This document shows positions 1 to 8,406 of a DNA stretch of 12,138 nt, piece after piece. A program made the position numbers and the translations under genes. Origin of the DNA: JBBIVP01 sp037439705 [NCBI: bacterium] (GTDB lineage Bacteria > JBBIVP01); the NCBI GenBank assembly GCA_037439705.1, contig JBBIVP010000049.1, positions 1-12,138 on the forward strand. The letters are read 5' to 3'. Each line of letters starts with the position of its first letter. Position 1 is the stretch's first letter. The notes beneath the pieces are model-generated. The model did no database searches and had not been told where the DNA came from. It saw nothing but the letters and a program-made list of their open reading frames with translations.

Positions 1-149
1 TAGATCTGGAGAATGAATTGAAAGTTGCAGAAGAATTCTGGGACTTTCTCGGAGGGACAGGAGCTTATGAGGAGCTTCTAAATTGTTTTGAAAGGGTGGG
101 AATAGAACTGAGACCAGAAATTGACAGATATTTCTCAAAATTTAAATAG
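1..149 (+). CDS. C-terminal end of a probable TdeIII-family type II restriction endonuclease (5' end outside window)
   Basis: An open frame enters from the left edge (first complete codon at base 3) and ends at a TAG at 147-149, giving 48 residues. The visible piece has a FWDFLGG motif, then GAYEELLNCFERVGIELRP and an aromatic end (IDRYFSKF). From memory, this FWDFLGG-x-GxYE-(D/E)LL-x-x-FE-x-x-G-IELR arrangement matches the extreme C-terminus of TdeIII/MjaII-type restriction endonucleases, which cut a short palindromic site and normally sit beside a cognate DNA methyltransferase. No catalytic residues lie in this tail, so the assignment rests on tail similarity only. The partner methylase, if present, would be to the left of the window. 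An unrelated helical C-terminus cannot be excluded. Confidence 0.5.
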   Translation, partial: DLENELKVAEEFWDFLGGTGAYEELLNCFERVGIELRPEIDRYFSKFK

Positions 150-179
150 ATTTTCATATTATTTGTTTTTGATGGGTTT

Positions 180-221
180 CGCCCCCATGGCTTTCCTCAA
201 AAATAATTGAGACGAGGGGCG
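180..221. other. Nested inverted repeat between the restriction gene and the DUF2079 gene
   Basis: An outer arm CGCCCC (180-185) pairs with GGGGCG (216-221). Inside it, CTCAA (196-200) pairs with TTGAG (207-211) around a 6-base loop. It follows the stop codon of the upstream gene by about 30 bases, so it could be part of a transcription end or an mRNA structure. No clear T-run follows the outer arm, so I do not call it a rho-independent terminator. Confidence 0.3.
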
Positions 222-264
222 TTGTTGAAATTTGAAGAAAAAATAAGAAAATGTTCCTAATAAA

Positions 265-1828
265 ATGCGCCGACAATATTTATCATTACTTTATGGGATA
301 GCATTAGGGTTGGGTATCTTCTTATTTTTCTACACCATAGTTAAAGGAGAAATACAAATATCCATTCTCGGGTTTAAAATTGTTTTCCATCGAGTCAGAT
401 ATGTGATCTGGTATCTAATAGGAATAGTTTTCTTTGCGCTAATAAAAAAGAAAAAATTAAAAGAAGGATATTCAAAGATTCTCCATGTTTTTTCTAAATC
501 CTCGGCATTGAGGATTTTGATGTTGACATATTTCATTCTTTTCACATGGATTAAAATAGTTCAATATTTTTCTTTTAACATACACGCCTTTGATTTTTCT
601 CTTTTTGATTATGTATTGTTTAATACTTCCAGAGGCAACTTCATGTATGATCCCTTTGATGAAGTTATGTATTTTAAAATTCATTTCACTCCCATTCTTT
701 TATTTTTTGTTCCTTTTTACTGGATATGGGATACTCCGTTCCTCTTAATAATGCAGGCTATCATTTCCATATCAGGAGCTTATGCAATTTATAAATTAGC
801 ATGCTACTTGACAAAAAACCAGGTCCTTTTTAGTTTCATTTACTTATCTTAATTATCCATTTCTTCTTAGATGCTTTTATTACGACTTTCATTTTGAGCT
901 CCTTTTCCTTCCATTATTAACTTTTTTATTTTATTATGCTGAGAAAGAAAAAGAAGATATTGTAAAATACATCACAGTTCTTATATTAACTCTCATGGTG
1001 AAAGAAGATGTTGGTATTTATACCTCCTCCTTTGGAATATATCTCCTATTTAAGAAAAAGTGGAAACTGGGAATGTATACAATATGTTTGTCTCTTACCT
1101 GGTTCTTTATAGCCCTTACCACTTTATACTTATTAAACCATGGACCACCTCCTTATTTTTCCAGATGGATTTCTGCACCACATTCTTTCAAATCAATTTT
1201 TAATTTTTTCCTTGATTTTATCCATCGCATTTCACTTCTTCCACTTTTAAAACTTCTTGCATTTCTTCTCTTTTTACCTCTACTAAAGCCTTCTTACTTC
1301 ATTCTTGCCATCGTTCCCTATTTAGTGAATGCTACAAGCAGTTTAGAGGCCCAACACAACTTGAAACTTTATTACTCCGCTCCTATTATCCCATTTTTAT
1401 TTGGTGGAGTTATACATTCTTTCTTGAAACTCAAAAGACAGAAACATGTGGACATAAGTTTAATTGCGTTTTTCCTACTTTTACTGAATATAGGAAATCT
1501 ACAGAGTTTCTCCATAAATGAACACCATCTCATAGGACATACACTTTTAAAACAGATTCCATCAGATACCGCAATACTCGCACAAGTAGATATTATTCCT
1601 CATTTGAAAAGGCAAAAAGCAATCGGGATAATAGGTATTCATTCAGACTCCTTGGTTCACATTTCAGGAGATAAACTTCAAGCAGAGTATATAATCTTTG
1701 ATACAAAAGGCAATAAATGGCCTCTCTCAGAAAAAGAATTTGAAAAGGAATTAAGGAGATACATTACTCATCCTTCATATTTTCTTTGGCTTCAAACCGA
1801 TGGAGATTATATCTTTAAATTCAGGTAA
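265..1828 (+). pseudogene. DUF2079 multi-pass membrane protein, interrupted by one frameshift
   Basis: Two reading frames, 265-852 and a continuation that runs open into 995-1828, together encode one DUF2079 protein of about 520 residues, a normal length for the family. The first part has hydrophobic segments near residues 5-26, 47-60 and 83-98, then the family's loop motif HAFDFSLFDYVLFNT (107-121) and KIHFTPILLF (138-147). The second frame continues with the conserved YP...DFHFE block (DFHFE at 884-898) and LMVKEDVG (about 991-1014). DUF2079 proteins are polytopic inner-membrane proteins of unknown role. Distant similarity to GT-C glycosyltransferases is an inference from the topology and the acidic first loop. 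The second frame is closed by a TGA at 809-811 and the first by the TAA at 850-852, so the shift lies between 812 and 849. The ATG at 265 has no strong ribosome binding site. It is either a true pseudogene or an assembly error. Confidence 0.8.
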
Positions 1829-1844
1829 GTTTTCCAAAAATCCA

Positions 1845-1868
1845 TCTCTTTGAGAAAAAATTTTTTTC
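1845..1868. terminator. Possible weak terminator between convergent genes
   Basis: Seventeen bases after the DUF2079 stop codon there is a short stem, TCTC (1845-1848) and GAGA (1852-1855). It runs into A6 followed by T7, which is itself self-complementary. The T-run on the plus strand and the A-run, read as T on the minus strand, could serve either convergent transcript. The stem is short and GC-poor, so this is tentative. Confidence 0.3.
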
Positions 1869-2015
1869 CATTTTTAAATAAGGATTTTCACCCCCTTTAT
1901 CCCATCGTGGGCACACTCCCTCAAAAGGTTTGAACAAAAATAAAGATAGGAGAAGAAATTTCTGAAAACAAAAATTTTAAACAAGCCTTTTACAAAAAAT
2001 TTTTATTTCTTATTA

Positions 2016-4415
2016 TTAACCTGTAATACTTATCTCAAGCAATTCACCCCTTGTCTCTTTTAAAACCCCTTCACATAACTTTTTTTCCCAATCAGGAATC
2101 ACATCAATATAACCTGCCATCTCCTTGGCAATTTTTAGGAGTTTCACATCTTGAAGGTATTTAATAATCTCTGAGGATTTAAATCCCCATTGTCTGGTTC
2201 CAAGTATTTCTCCCGGTCCCCTTATCTTCAAATCCTCCTCTGCAATTTTAAATCCATCGTCTGTTTCGGTCATTATTTTTAGCCTCTTCCATGCCTTTTC
2301 CCCTACCCTTTCATTTGTCAGAAGGATGCACTTTCCTTCTTTTTCTCCCCTTCCTATCCTTCCCCTCAACTGATGAAGTTGTGAAAGTCCAAACCTTTCA
2401 GCATTCTCAATAACCATCATTGTGGCATCAGGCACATCTATTCCTACCTCAACAACGGTAGTGGATACAAGAATATCTATCTTATCTTCTCTAAACGAGG
2501 ACATAACTTCTTCTTTTTCAGAAGGCCTCATCCTTCCATGAATGAGTCCAATTCTGAAATCAGGAAAAATTTTTTCTTTGAATTTGACGAACATATCCTT
2601 TGCATTTTTAAGGTCTAGGCTCTCCGACTCCTCAATTAAAGGATATATCACGAAAACCCTCCCCCCATTTTTTACTTCTTCCCTCATTTCCATCCAAACC
2701 TTCTCTATTTCTTTATAATGATAAAGAAGGGTTTTAACCCTCCTTTTTCTCGGCATTTCATCAATTATTGAGATATCAAGGTCTCCGTATATTGTCATTG
2801 CAAGGGTTCTGGGAATTGGCGTGGCGCTCATAACAATTAGATGTGGAGAATCTCCCTTTTTCTTCATGAAAACCCTCTGAAGAACACCAAATCTGTGCTG
2901 TTCATCAACAATTACAAGGGCAAGGTTTTTAAAAACCAGATATTCTTCAAGAAGTGCGTGCGTGCCTATTAAAAAGTTTATTTTCCCTTCTTTCACCGCC
3001 TGGGCTATCTCCATTTTTTCCTTTTCCCTCATCCCTCCCCTCAAAATTCCGACTTTTACCCCTAAGGGAGAATAAAAGGAATTTATTGTATTGTAGTGCT
3101 GAACTGCGAGAATCTCTGTTGGAACCATCATTGCAACCTGATATCCATCTTCTATGAAATAAAGGGAAACTATTGCTACCACCACTGTTTTTCCGGAGCC
3201 AACATCCCCCTGTATGAGCCTGTAAAGAAGTTTTTTCTTTCTCAAATCATCCTCTATCTCACCTATAACCCTTTTCTGTGCGGATGTTAACTGAAAGGGA
3301 AGGTTATTTATAAGGTGCTCTGGCAAATCTCCTTTCATCGTAAGAACCGGTCCCTTTCTTTCCTTTATCAAAGACCTCCTTCTCATCATGGCAAGTTCAA
3401 AGGAAAAAATCTCTTCAAAAAGTAACCTTTTGTGATAAATGGAATTGCCAGAATTGAGTTTAATAGGGTCTTCATCTTTATCCGGAAAATGGAGATTTTT
3501 GAGGGATTTGAAAAGGGAAGGAAGATTTGTTCTTCTTTCTATACTGGGTGGAACACAACTTAATATGAAATTTTCGTTTTCCACAAGAAGTTTCTCCATT
3601 ATCCCCCTTAACTTCATTCTTTTAAGACCCTTTACTTCCGTATATACAGGGAGAATCTCTCCAAACCCCCTTTCATCCGTCCTCAATTCCGGATGAACCA
3701 TCTCAAACCTTTCCCCGTATTTTGATGGAAGACCAAAAAGGAAGTATTCCTCTCCCCTTTTCAGAATTTTGTAAAACGGTATGGATTTATAATGGAACCA
3801 GAGCGCATTCAAAAATCCCGTTCCATCCGAAAATACTGCTGAAAAACCCCTTCTACTTTTAAATTCCACCATCCCAAAATCAATCAGTTTTCCTCTTACA
3901 GCGGAGGGAACTCCTTCAACGAGGTCTTTTATGAGAACAAAATTTCTTCTGTCCTGATATTTTTTGGGAAGAAAAAAGAAGAAGTCCCTCAGGGTATAAA
4001 CTCCCCTTTCTTCAAGGCTTCTGGATGTTGTCTCCCCGATTCCTCTGATTTCATTGACCCTTTTTTTTAATATGTAAAAACAGGTTTTCACAAAGGAATC
4101 AACTCCGTCTTTTAGAAGGCGAGCAATTGTGAGATATATCTCTTTTAAAACCTCGGGTTCGGAATTCAACCTTTCTCCAAAAACCTCTATTTTCTTCTGT
4201 ATTCTGTCAATCTCTGAGAGGAGGTCAAAAGGAATTGAAAATTCCTTTAGTTTTTCTATCTGTGATAAAGAAAAGGAATAAAGATTTTTTATTATGTATC
4301 CCTTTTCAAATCCCTTTTTTGCAATTATCTGGTAGGGCTTAAGAAGAGTATATAGCTCTTTAAAGAATTCAACAGAAAAAGAAGACCTTTTACCTTTTAC
4401 TTCCTCTTTTTGCAA
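2016..4415 (-). CDS. recG: ATP-dependent DNA helicase RecG
   Basis: RecG is a monomeric superfamily 2 DNA helicase that remodels stalled replication forks and Holliday junctions in the cytoplasm. The 799 residues show the full order: an N-terminal helical extension (about 1-115), a helix-hairpin-helix-like GIGETTSRSLEERGV segment leading into the OB-fold wedge domain (about 120-260), then the helicase lobes. Visible motifs are Walker A GDVGSGKT (403-410), the DEQH box (504-507), SAT (530-532), and the QLRGRIGRG motif VI (682-690), followed by GPGEILGTRQWG (733-744), the RecG translocation-loop region. The length is close to RecG proteins that carry the extra N-terminal region. The start is a TTG at 4415. 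An in-frame TAA lies four codons upstream and no Shine-Dalgarno site is seen. It overlaps the DUF1858 gene by 26 bases, so translation is probably coupled. It is the last gene of the carB operon. Confidence 0.96.
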   Translation of the reverse strand: MQKEEVKGKRSSFSVEFFKELYTLLKPYQIIAKKGFEKGYIIKNLYSFSLSQIEKLKEFSIPFDLLSEIDRIQKKIEVFGERLNSEPEVLKEIYLTIARLLKDGVDSFVKTCFYILKKRVNEIRGIGETTSRSLEERGVYTLRDFFFFLPKKYQDRRNFVLIKDLVEGVPSAVRGKLIDFGMVEFKSRRGFSAVFSDGTGFLNALWFHYKSIPFYKILKRGEEYFLFGLPSKYGERFEMVHPELRTDERGFGEILPVYTEVKGLKRMKLRGIMEKLLVENENFILSCVPPSIERRTNLPSLFKSLKNLHFPDKDEDPIKLNSGNSIYHKRLLFEEIFSFELAMMRRRSLIKERKGPVLTMKGDLPEHLINNLPFQLTSAQKRVIGEIEDDLRKKKLLYRLIQGDVGSGKTVVVAIVSLYFIEDGYQVAMMVPTEILAVQHYNTINSFYSPLGVKVGILRGGMREKEKMEIAQAVKEGKINFLIGTHALLEEYLVFKNLALVIVDEQHRFGVLQRVFMKKKGDSPHLIVMSATPIPRTLAMTIYGDLDISIIDEMPRKRRVKTLLYHYKEIEKVWMEMREEVKNGGRVFVIYPLIEESESLDLKNAKDMFVKFKEKIFPDFRIGLIHGRMRPSEKEEVMSSFREDKIDILVSTTVVEVGIDVPDATMMVIENAERFGLSQLHQLRGRIGRGEKEGKCILLTNERVGEKAWKRLKIMTETDDGFKIAEEDLKIRGPGEILGTRQWGFKSSEIIKYLQDVKLLKIAKEMAGYIDVIPDWEKKLCEGVLKETRGELLEISITG

Positions 4416-4617
4416 TCTTATTCTTTATAATTTTTATAAATTCATCTTCAGACCATCCGTGCATCTGTGCAGCGAGATAAAGGGGCTCCTCATCTGCTCC
4501 TTTACAGTTCAAACAATCAAAACCCATTTCATAAAGGATTTTTGCACTTTGGGGATAGAGTTTGAGGAGTTCCCTAACTTTCATGTTTTTGTGTATTTTA
4601 AATTCCTTCTTTTCCAT
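4390..4617 (-). CDS. Small DUF1858 protein with a CxxC motif
   Basis: A 75-residue protein made almost entirely of a DUF1858 domain. The pattern is MKVRELLKLYPQSAKILYEMGFDC, then the pair Cys35 and Cys38 in DCLNCKG, then a helix with L-x-x-A and GWSEDEF. DUF1858 domains (related to the 'hybrid cluster protein-associated redox disulfide' family) are small helical domains. Their cysteine pair is thought to be redox-active or metal-binding, but the biochemical role is not established. The ATG at 4617 lies inside the end of greA (20-base overlap) and has a GGAG Shine-Dalgarno site at 4631-4628, ten bases upstream. The 3' end overlaps recG by 26 bases. The neighbours (carB, greA, recG) do not explain its job. 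It may be a redox-sensing partner, but that is a guess. Confidence 0.85.
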   Translation of the reverse strand: MEKKEFKIHKNMKVRELLKLYPQSAKILYEMGFDCLNCKGADEEPLYLAAQMHGWSEDEFIKIIKNKIAKRGSKR

Positions 4618-5086
4618 CAGTTTTTATCTCCAAAATTTTTACCTTTCTTTCTCCCCCAGGTGCACTGAAAGACACAACATCCCCCTCTTTTTTACCTATT
4701 AGCGCCCTTCCCAGAGGTGATGTATAAGAAATCTCACCTCTTCTAAAATCTGCTTCCATTTCTCCAACTATTCTGTAAATTCCTTCTTTTCCCGTTGTAA
4801 GGTCCATTATTTTTATCCAGCATCCGAAAACAACTCCATCTCCCTTTATATCTTCCGTACCTATAACCTCGCAGGTAGAAAGGAGGCTTTCAAGCTGAGC
4901 GATTCTGAACATAACCTGTTCCTGCCTTTCCTTTGCATATTTATACTCTGCATTTTCAGAAAGGTCTCCGTACGAACGGGCTATTTCAAGTTCCTTTGCT
5001 ATAGCTGGGAGTTCTTCATTTTTGAGCCTTTCAAGCTCTTCTTTCAACTTCTTGTAGCCTTCTCTGGTGAGAAATTTCTTCTCCAT
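4598..5086 (-). CDS. greA: Transcription elongation factor GreA
   Basis: GreA enters the secondary channel of RNA polymerase and stimulates cleavage of backtracked RNA, rescuing stalled complexes. The 162 residues are a normal GreA length. The N-terminal half is a coiled coil (about 1-75) with the tip motif GDLSENAEY (40-48); the catalytically important acidic residues Asp41 and Glu44 are both present. The C-terminal half is the FKBP-like domain, with the typical [18 protein letters not shown] stretch (119-136) and SAPGG (141-145). The ATG at 5086 is supported by a strong GAGGTG site at 5096-5091, four bases upstream. The gene starts 56 bases before carB ends, in another frame, and is followed by the DUF1858 gene with a 20-base overlap. 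I see no separate promoter, so it is probably expressed with carB. Confidence 0.97.
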   Translation of the reverse strand: MEKKFLTREGYKKLKEELERLKNEELPAIAKELEIARSYGDLSENAEYKYAKERQEQVMFRIAQLESLLSTCEVIGTEDIKGDGVVFGCWIKIMDLTTGKEGIYRIVGEMEADFRRGEISYTSPLGRALIGKKEGDVVSFSAPGGERKVKILEIKTDGKEGI

Positions 5087-8000
5087 TCTTCACCTCGTCA
5101 TAGTATTCCTGTAAACATTTTACCTCAAATCCTCTTTCTTTCAAAAATCCTATTGCCTGAACCGCTGCTAATGCTCCTTCAATGGTAGTAAAGTATGGGA
5201 CGCCGTATGAAACCGCGCTTCTCCTTATTGAAAATGAATCTCTGATTGATTGCACGCCAAATGTAGTGTTAATGACAAGTGAAACTTCGCCGTTTTTTAT
5301 CATATCCACAATGTGAGGTCTTCCTTCACCAACCTTGAAAACACTTTTTGCGTTAACACCGTTTTTTCTCAAATAATTCGCTGTCCCTATTGTTGCGAGA
5401 ATTTTAAATCCCATTTCTTCAAATTTCTTTGCTATTTTGACCACCTTCTTTTTATCTTCGTCTTTGACACTTATAAATACATTCCCGTAAGTTGGCAGTC
5501 TGTTTGATGCACTTATCTGTGATTTGTAAAAGGCTATTTCAAAGAATCTGTCTATTCCCATTACCTCTCCCGTTGATTTCATCTCTGGACCAAGGATTGT
5601 ATCCGCTCCAGGAAATTTTATAAATGGGAAAACAGATTCTTTTACTGCGCTCCAATTAGGTTTCCTCTTAACCCCCTTCAAACCAAGCTCCCCAATGGTT
5701 CTTCCGAGCATAACGAAGGTTGCCATCTTTGCAAGTGGAATGCCCGTTGCCTTTGACACAAAGGGGACTGTTCTTGAGGCCCTGGGATTTACTTCAAGGA
5801 TGTATATTTCCCCATCCTTAATTGCGAACTGAATGTTCAATAGTCCTATGACATTAAGTTCCTTTGCTATAAGTTCCGTGGTCTTTTCTATCTCCATCAC
5901 AATCTCTTCGCTCAAGGAAAAGGGGGGAATGGAACAAGCACTATCTCCCGAATGCACCCCAGCCTCCTCTATGTGTTCCATTATTCCACCTATATAAACA
6001 TCTTTTCCATCACATAAAGCATCCACATCAAGTTCCTTTGCATCCTTTAAGAACTTATCTATGAGGATGGGATGCTCTGGAGATACCTTTACTGCATCTC
6101 TCATATACGTCCTCAGTTCCTCGTCACTATAAACTATCTCCATCGCCCTTCCTCCGAGAACATAAGAAGGACGGACGAGCACAGGATAACCGAGTTTGTG
6201 GGCAACATCTCTTGCCTCTTCGTAGGAAAAAGCAACGCCGCTCTCAGGCTGTTTCAAATTTAACCTTTTTACAAGTTCCTGAAACTTTCCCCTGTCCTCC
6301 GCAATGTCAATCGTCTCGGGTTGTGTTCCAAGAATTCTGAACCCTAATTTTCCAAGCGGAACGGCGAGTTTTAATGGTGTCTGCCCCCCAAACTGCAGGA
6401 TAATTCCATATGGATTTTCCTTTAAAAGAATTCCATAAATGTACTCAATGGTGAGTGGCTCAAAATAGAGTCTGTCGGATGTATCGTAGTCTGTGCTAAC
6501 CGTTTCAGGATTGCAGTTCACCATTATTGCCTTATAACCTGCTTCCCTTATTGCATAGCAGGCATGGACACAGCAGTAATCAAACTCAATTCCCTGACCT
6601 ATCCTGTTAGGACCACCTCCGAATATCACTATTTTCTTACCATCAAGCGGAGGAACCTCGTCTTCCCTGTCGTAGGTGGAGTATATGTAAGGAGTTTTAG
6701 CTACAAACTCTCCCGCACAGGTATCAACTGATTTGAACGAAGGTACAATCCCCTTTTCCTTTCTTGATAGCATTATCTCAAATTCCTTTTTGGAAACAGC
6801 TGAAGTATATTCTTTCTTTGTTCTGTATCCCTCTTTTTTTACAATTAGCTCTGCCAGCCTTCTATCAGAAATCCCCACTTCCTTTGCCTTTCTCAAAAGC
6901 TCGTCAGTAAGTCCCCCCATACCCCTTCTTTTCAGTTCTATCTCCAATCTCACTATATCTTCAATTTCCCTCAAAAACCACAGGTCAATTCTTGTGATCT
7001 TTGAAATTTTTTCAACAGAAAAACCGAATCTCAACGCCTCCGCTATATAAAAAAGCCTTTCCTTATTGGGAAAGCGCAGTTTTGACTCATAAAAACTTTC
7101 TCCATCGATCATCTCAACCTGGTCGAGAAGACCCCAGTAATCCCTCTCAAGGGAACGGACTGCTTTCAGTAAAGCCTCTTTGAAGTTCCTTCCAATTCCC
7201 ATAACCTCTCCCACCGATTTCATCTGGGTAGTCAATGTTTCATCCACATTTCTGAATTTCTCAAAATCAAATCTCGGAATTTTAACAACCACATAATCTA
7301 TTGTTGGCTCAAAAGATGCAGGAGTTTCCTTTGTTATGTCGTTTGGAATTTCATCAAGGGTATATCCAACAGCCAGTTTCGCTGCAATTTTTGCAATGGG
7401 AAAACCTGTCGCCTTTGATGCAAGAGCAGAACTTCTTGATACCCTTGGATTCATTTCAATAACAAGCATTCTTCCTGTCTCGGGATGAACCGCAAACTGG
7501 ATGTTTGAACCACCTGTCTCAACCCCTATCTTTCTTATTATTTTAATTGCTGCATCCCTTATCCTCTGATATTCTTTATCAGTAAGGGTCTGTTGAGGAG
7601 CCACTGTTATGCTATCTCCAGTATGAATTCCCATCGGGTCAAAGTTTTCAATAGAACATATAATAACCACATTGTCCTTCCTGTCCCTCATCACCTCAAG
7701 TTCAAACTCTTTCCATCCTATCACAGATTCCTCAACAAGAACCTTATGAACCGGACTTATATCAAGGGCAAATCTCATGAGTTCTTCAAATTCTTCAGAG
7801 TTATAGGCTACTCCTCCACCTGTTCCACCGAGTGTGAAAGAAGGTCTTATTATTACTGGAAATCCAACCTCCTGAACGAACTTCCTTCCCGCTTCTACAT
7901 TATCAACATATATACTCCTTGGAACCTCCAGTCCTATTTCCTCCATACATTTTTTAAAAAGTTCTCTATCCTCTGCCCTTTCAATAGCAAACACATCTGC

Positions 8001-8351
8001 TCCAATGAGTTCAACCCCAAACCTGTCAAGTATGTCTGCTTTCTTCAGTTCCACCGCCAGGTTCAATGCAGTCTGCCCTCCGAGTGTTGGAAGCAGGGCA
8101 TCTGGTTTCTCCTTTTCAATTATCCTTTCTAAAAATTCAACGGAAAGAGGCTCAATATAAGTCCTGTCTGCAAACTCAGGGTCTGTCATTATTGTTGCGG
8201 GATTACTGTTAACAAGAATAAGCCTGTAGCCTTCTTCCTTCAATGCTTTGATAGCCTGCGTGCCCGAATAGTCAAACTCACATGCCTGTCCTATCACAAT
8301 TGGTCCTGAACCAATTATGAGTATGCTCTTTATGTCCTCTCTTTTTGGCAT
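5031..8351 (-). CDS. carB: Carbamoyl-phosphate synthase large subunit
   Basis: CarB makes carbamoyl phosphate from bicarbonate, ammonia (from glutamine via CarA) and two ATP, feeding pyrimidine and arginine synthesis. At 1106 residues it is slightly longer than the usual 1060-1075. Domains in order are a first ATP-grasp carboxyphosphate domain (about 1-400, with [19 protein letters not shown] at 12-30, [10 protein letters not shown] at 171-180 and [18 protein letters not shown] at 299-316), and an oligomerisation region (about 400-555). A second ATP-grasp domain follows (about 570-940, [15 protein letters not shown] at 578-592, [18 protein letters not shown] at 853-870), then an MGS-like allosteric domain (about 955-1090). 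The last 18 codons read into greA in a different frame, giving a hydrophilic tail ([10 protein letters not shown]) absent from typical CarB. The ATG at 8351 has no Shine-Dalgarno site. A promoter -10 seven bases upstream suggests a leaderless message. carA is not in the window. Confidence 0.98.
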   Translation of the reverse strand: MPKREDIKSILIIGSGPIVIGQACEFDYSGTQAIKALKEEGYRLILVNSNPATIMTDPEFADRTYIEPLSVEFLERIIEKEKPDALLPTLGGQTALNLAVELKKADILDRFGVELIGADVFAIERAEDRELFKKCMEEIGLEVPRSIYVDNVEAGRKFVQEVGFPVIIRPSFTLGGTGGGVAYNSEEFEELMRFALDISPVHKVLVEESVIGWKEFELEVMRDRKDNVVIICSIENFDPMGIHTGDSITVAPQQTLTDKEYQRIRDAAIKIIRKIGVETGGSNIQFAVHPETGRMLVIEMNPRVSRSSALASKATGFPIAKIAAKLAVGYTLDEIPNDITKETPASFEPTIDYVVVKIPRFDFEKFRNVDETLTTQMKSVGEVMGIGRNFKEALLKAVRSLERDYWGLLDQVEMIDGESFYESKLRFPNKERLFYIAEALRFGFSVEKISKITRIDLWFLREIEDIVRLEIELKRRGMGGLTDELLRKAKEVGISDRRLAELIVKKEGYRTKKEYTSAVSKKEFEIMLSRKEKGIVPSFKSVDTCAGEFVAKTPYIYSTYDREDEVPPLDGKKIVIFGGGPNRIGQGIEFDYCCVHACYAIREAGYKAIMVNCNPETVSTDYDTSDRLYFEPLTIEYIYGILLKENPYGIILQFGGQTPLKLAVPLGKLGFRILGTQPETIDIAEDRGKFQELVKRLNLKQPESGVAFSYEEARDVAHKLGYPVLVRPSYVLGGRAMEIVYSDEELRTYMRDAVKVSPEHPILIDKFLKDAKELDVDALCDGKDVYIGGIMEHIEEAGVHSGDSACSIPPFSLSEEIVMEIEKTTELIAKELNVIGLLNIQFAIKDGEIYILEVNPRASRTVPFVSKATGIPLAKMATFVMLGRTIGELGLKGVKRKPNWSAVKESVFPFIKFPGADTILGPEMKSTGEVMGIDRFFEIAFYKSQISASNRLPTYGNVFISVKDEDKKKVVKIAKKFEEMGFKILATIGTANYLRKNGVNAKSVFKVGEGRPHIVDMIKNGEVSLVINTTFGVQSIRDSFSIRRSAVSYGVPYFTTIEGALAAVQAIGFLKERGFEVKCLQEYYDEVKNGEEISHQRRLQEVERRA

Positions 8352-8355
8352 TTAG

Positions 8356-8384
8356 TTGATTTTAAAAATTTGGAGGGATATTTT
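8356..8384 (+). promoter_or_regulatory. Promoter of the epimerase gene, interlocked with the carB promoter
   Basis: TTGATT (8356-8361), a 17-base spacer, then TATTTT (8379-8384). The predicted start is near 8391, leaving a short leader with an AGAGGT Shine-Dalgarno site (8395-8400) six bases before the GTG. Its -35 box shares bases with the -10 box of the opposite-strand carB promoter and its -10 shares bases with the carB -35, so the two promoters probably exclude each other. Confidence 0.55.
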
Positions 8385-8387
8385 CAA
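8359..8387 (-). promoter_or_regulatory. carB promoter, predicted to give a leaderless transcript
   Basis: Read on the minus strand, TTGAAA (8387-8382) is followed by a 17-base spacer and TAAAAT (8364-8359), close to sigma-70 consensus. Only seven bases (CAACTAA) separate the -10 box from the carB ATG. Transcription would therefore start at or within a base or two of the start codon, which fits the absence of any Shine-Dalgarno site. Confidence 0.65.
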
Positions 8388-8406
8388 TTAAAAAAGAGGT
8401 CTCATT

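Noticed and set aside
827-831. Programmed ribosomal frameshifting at the T5 run in the DUF2079 gene
   Set aside because: The needed shift is +1. There is no slow-codon/stop arrangement at the T-run and no obvious stimulatory structure, and programmed shifting is not known for this family. An indel or sequence error is simpler.
2954-3696. Plus-strand open frames opposite recG (2954-3157, 3096-3290, 3439-3696)
   Set aside because: They lie opposite the RecG helicase motifs and show no family resemblance or start signals.
7593-8132. A 179-codon open frame on the plus strand inside carB
   Set aside because: It is antisense to highly conserved CarB motifs, has no ribosome site and no recognisable domain; it is a shadow of carB codon usage. 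The same applies to 6733-7050, 6072-6263 and 5313-5507.
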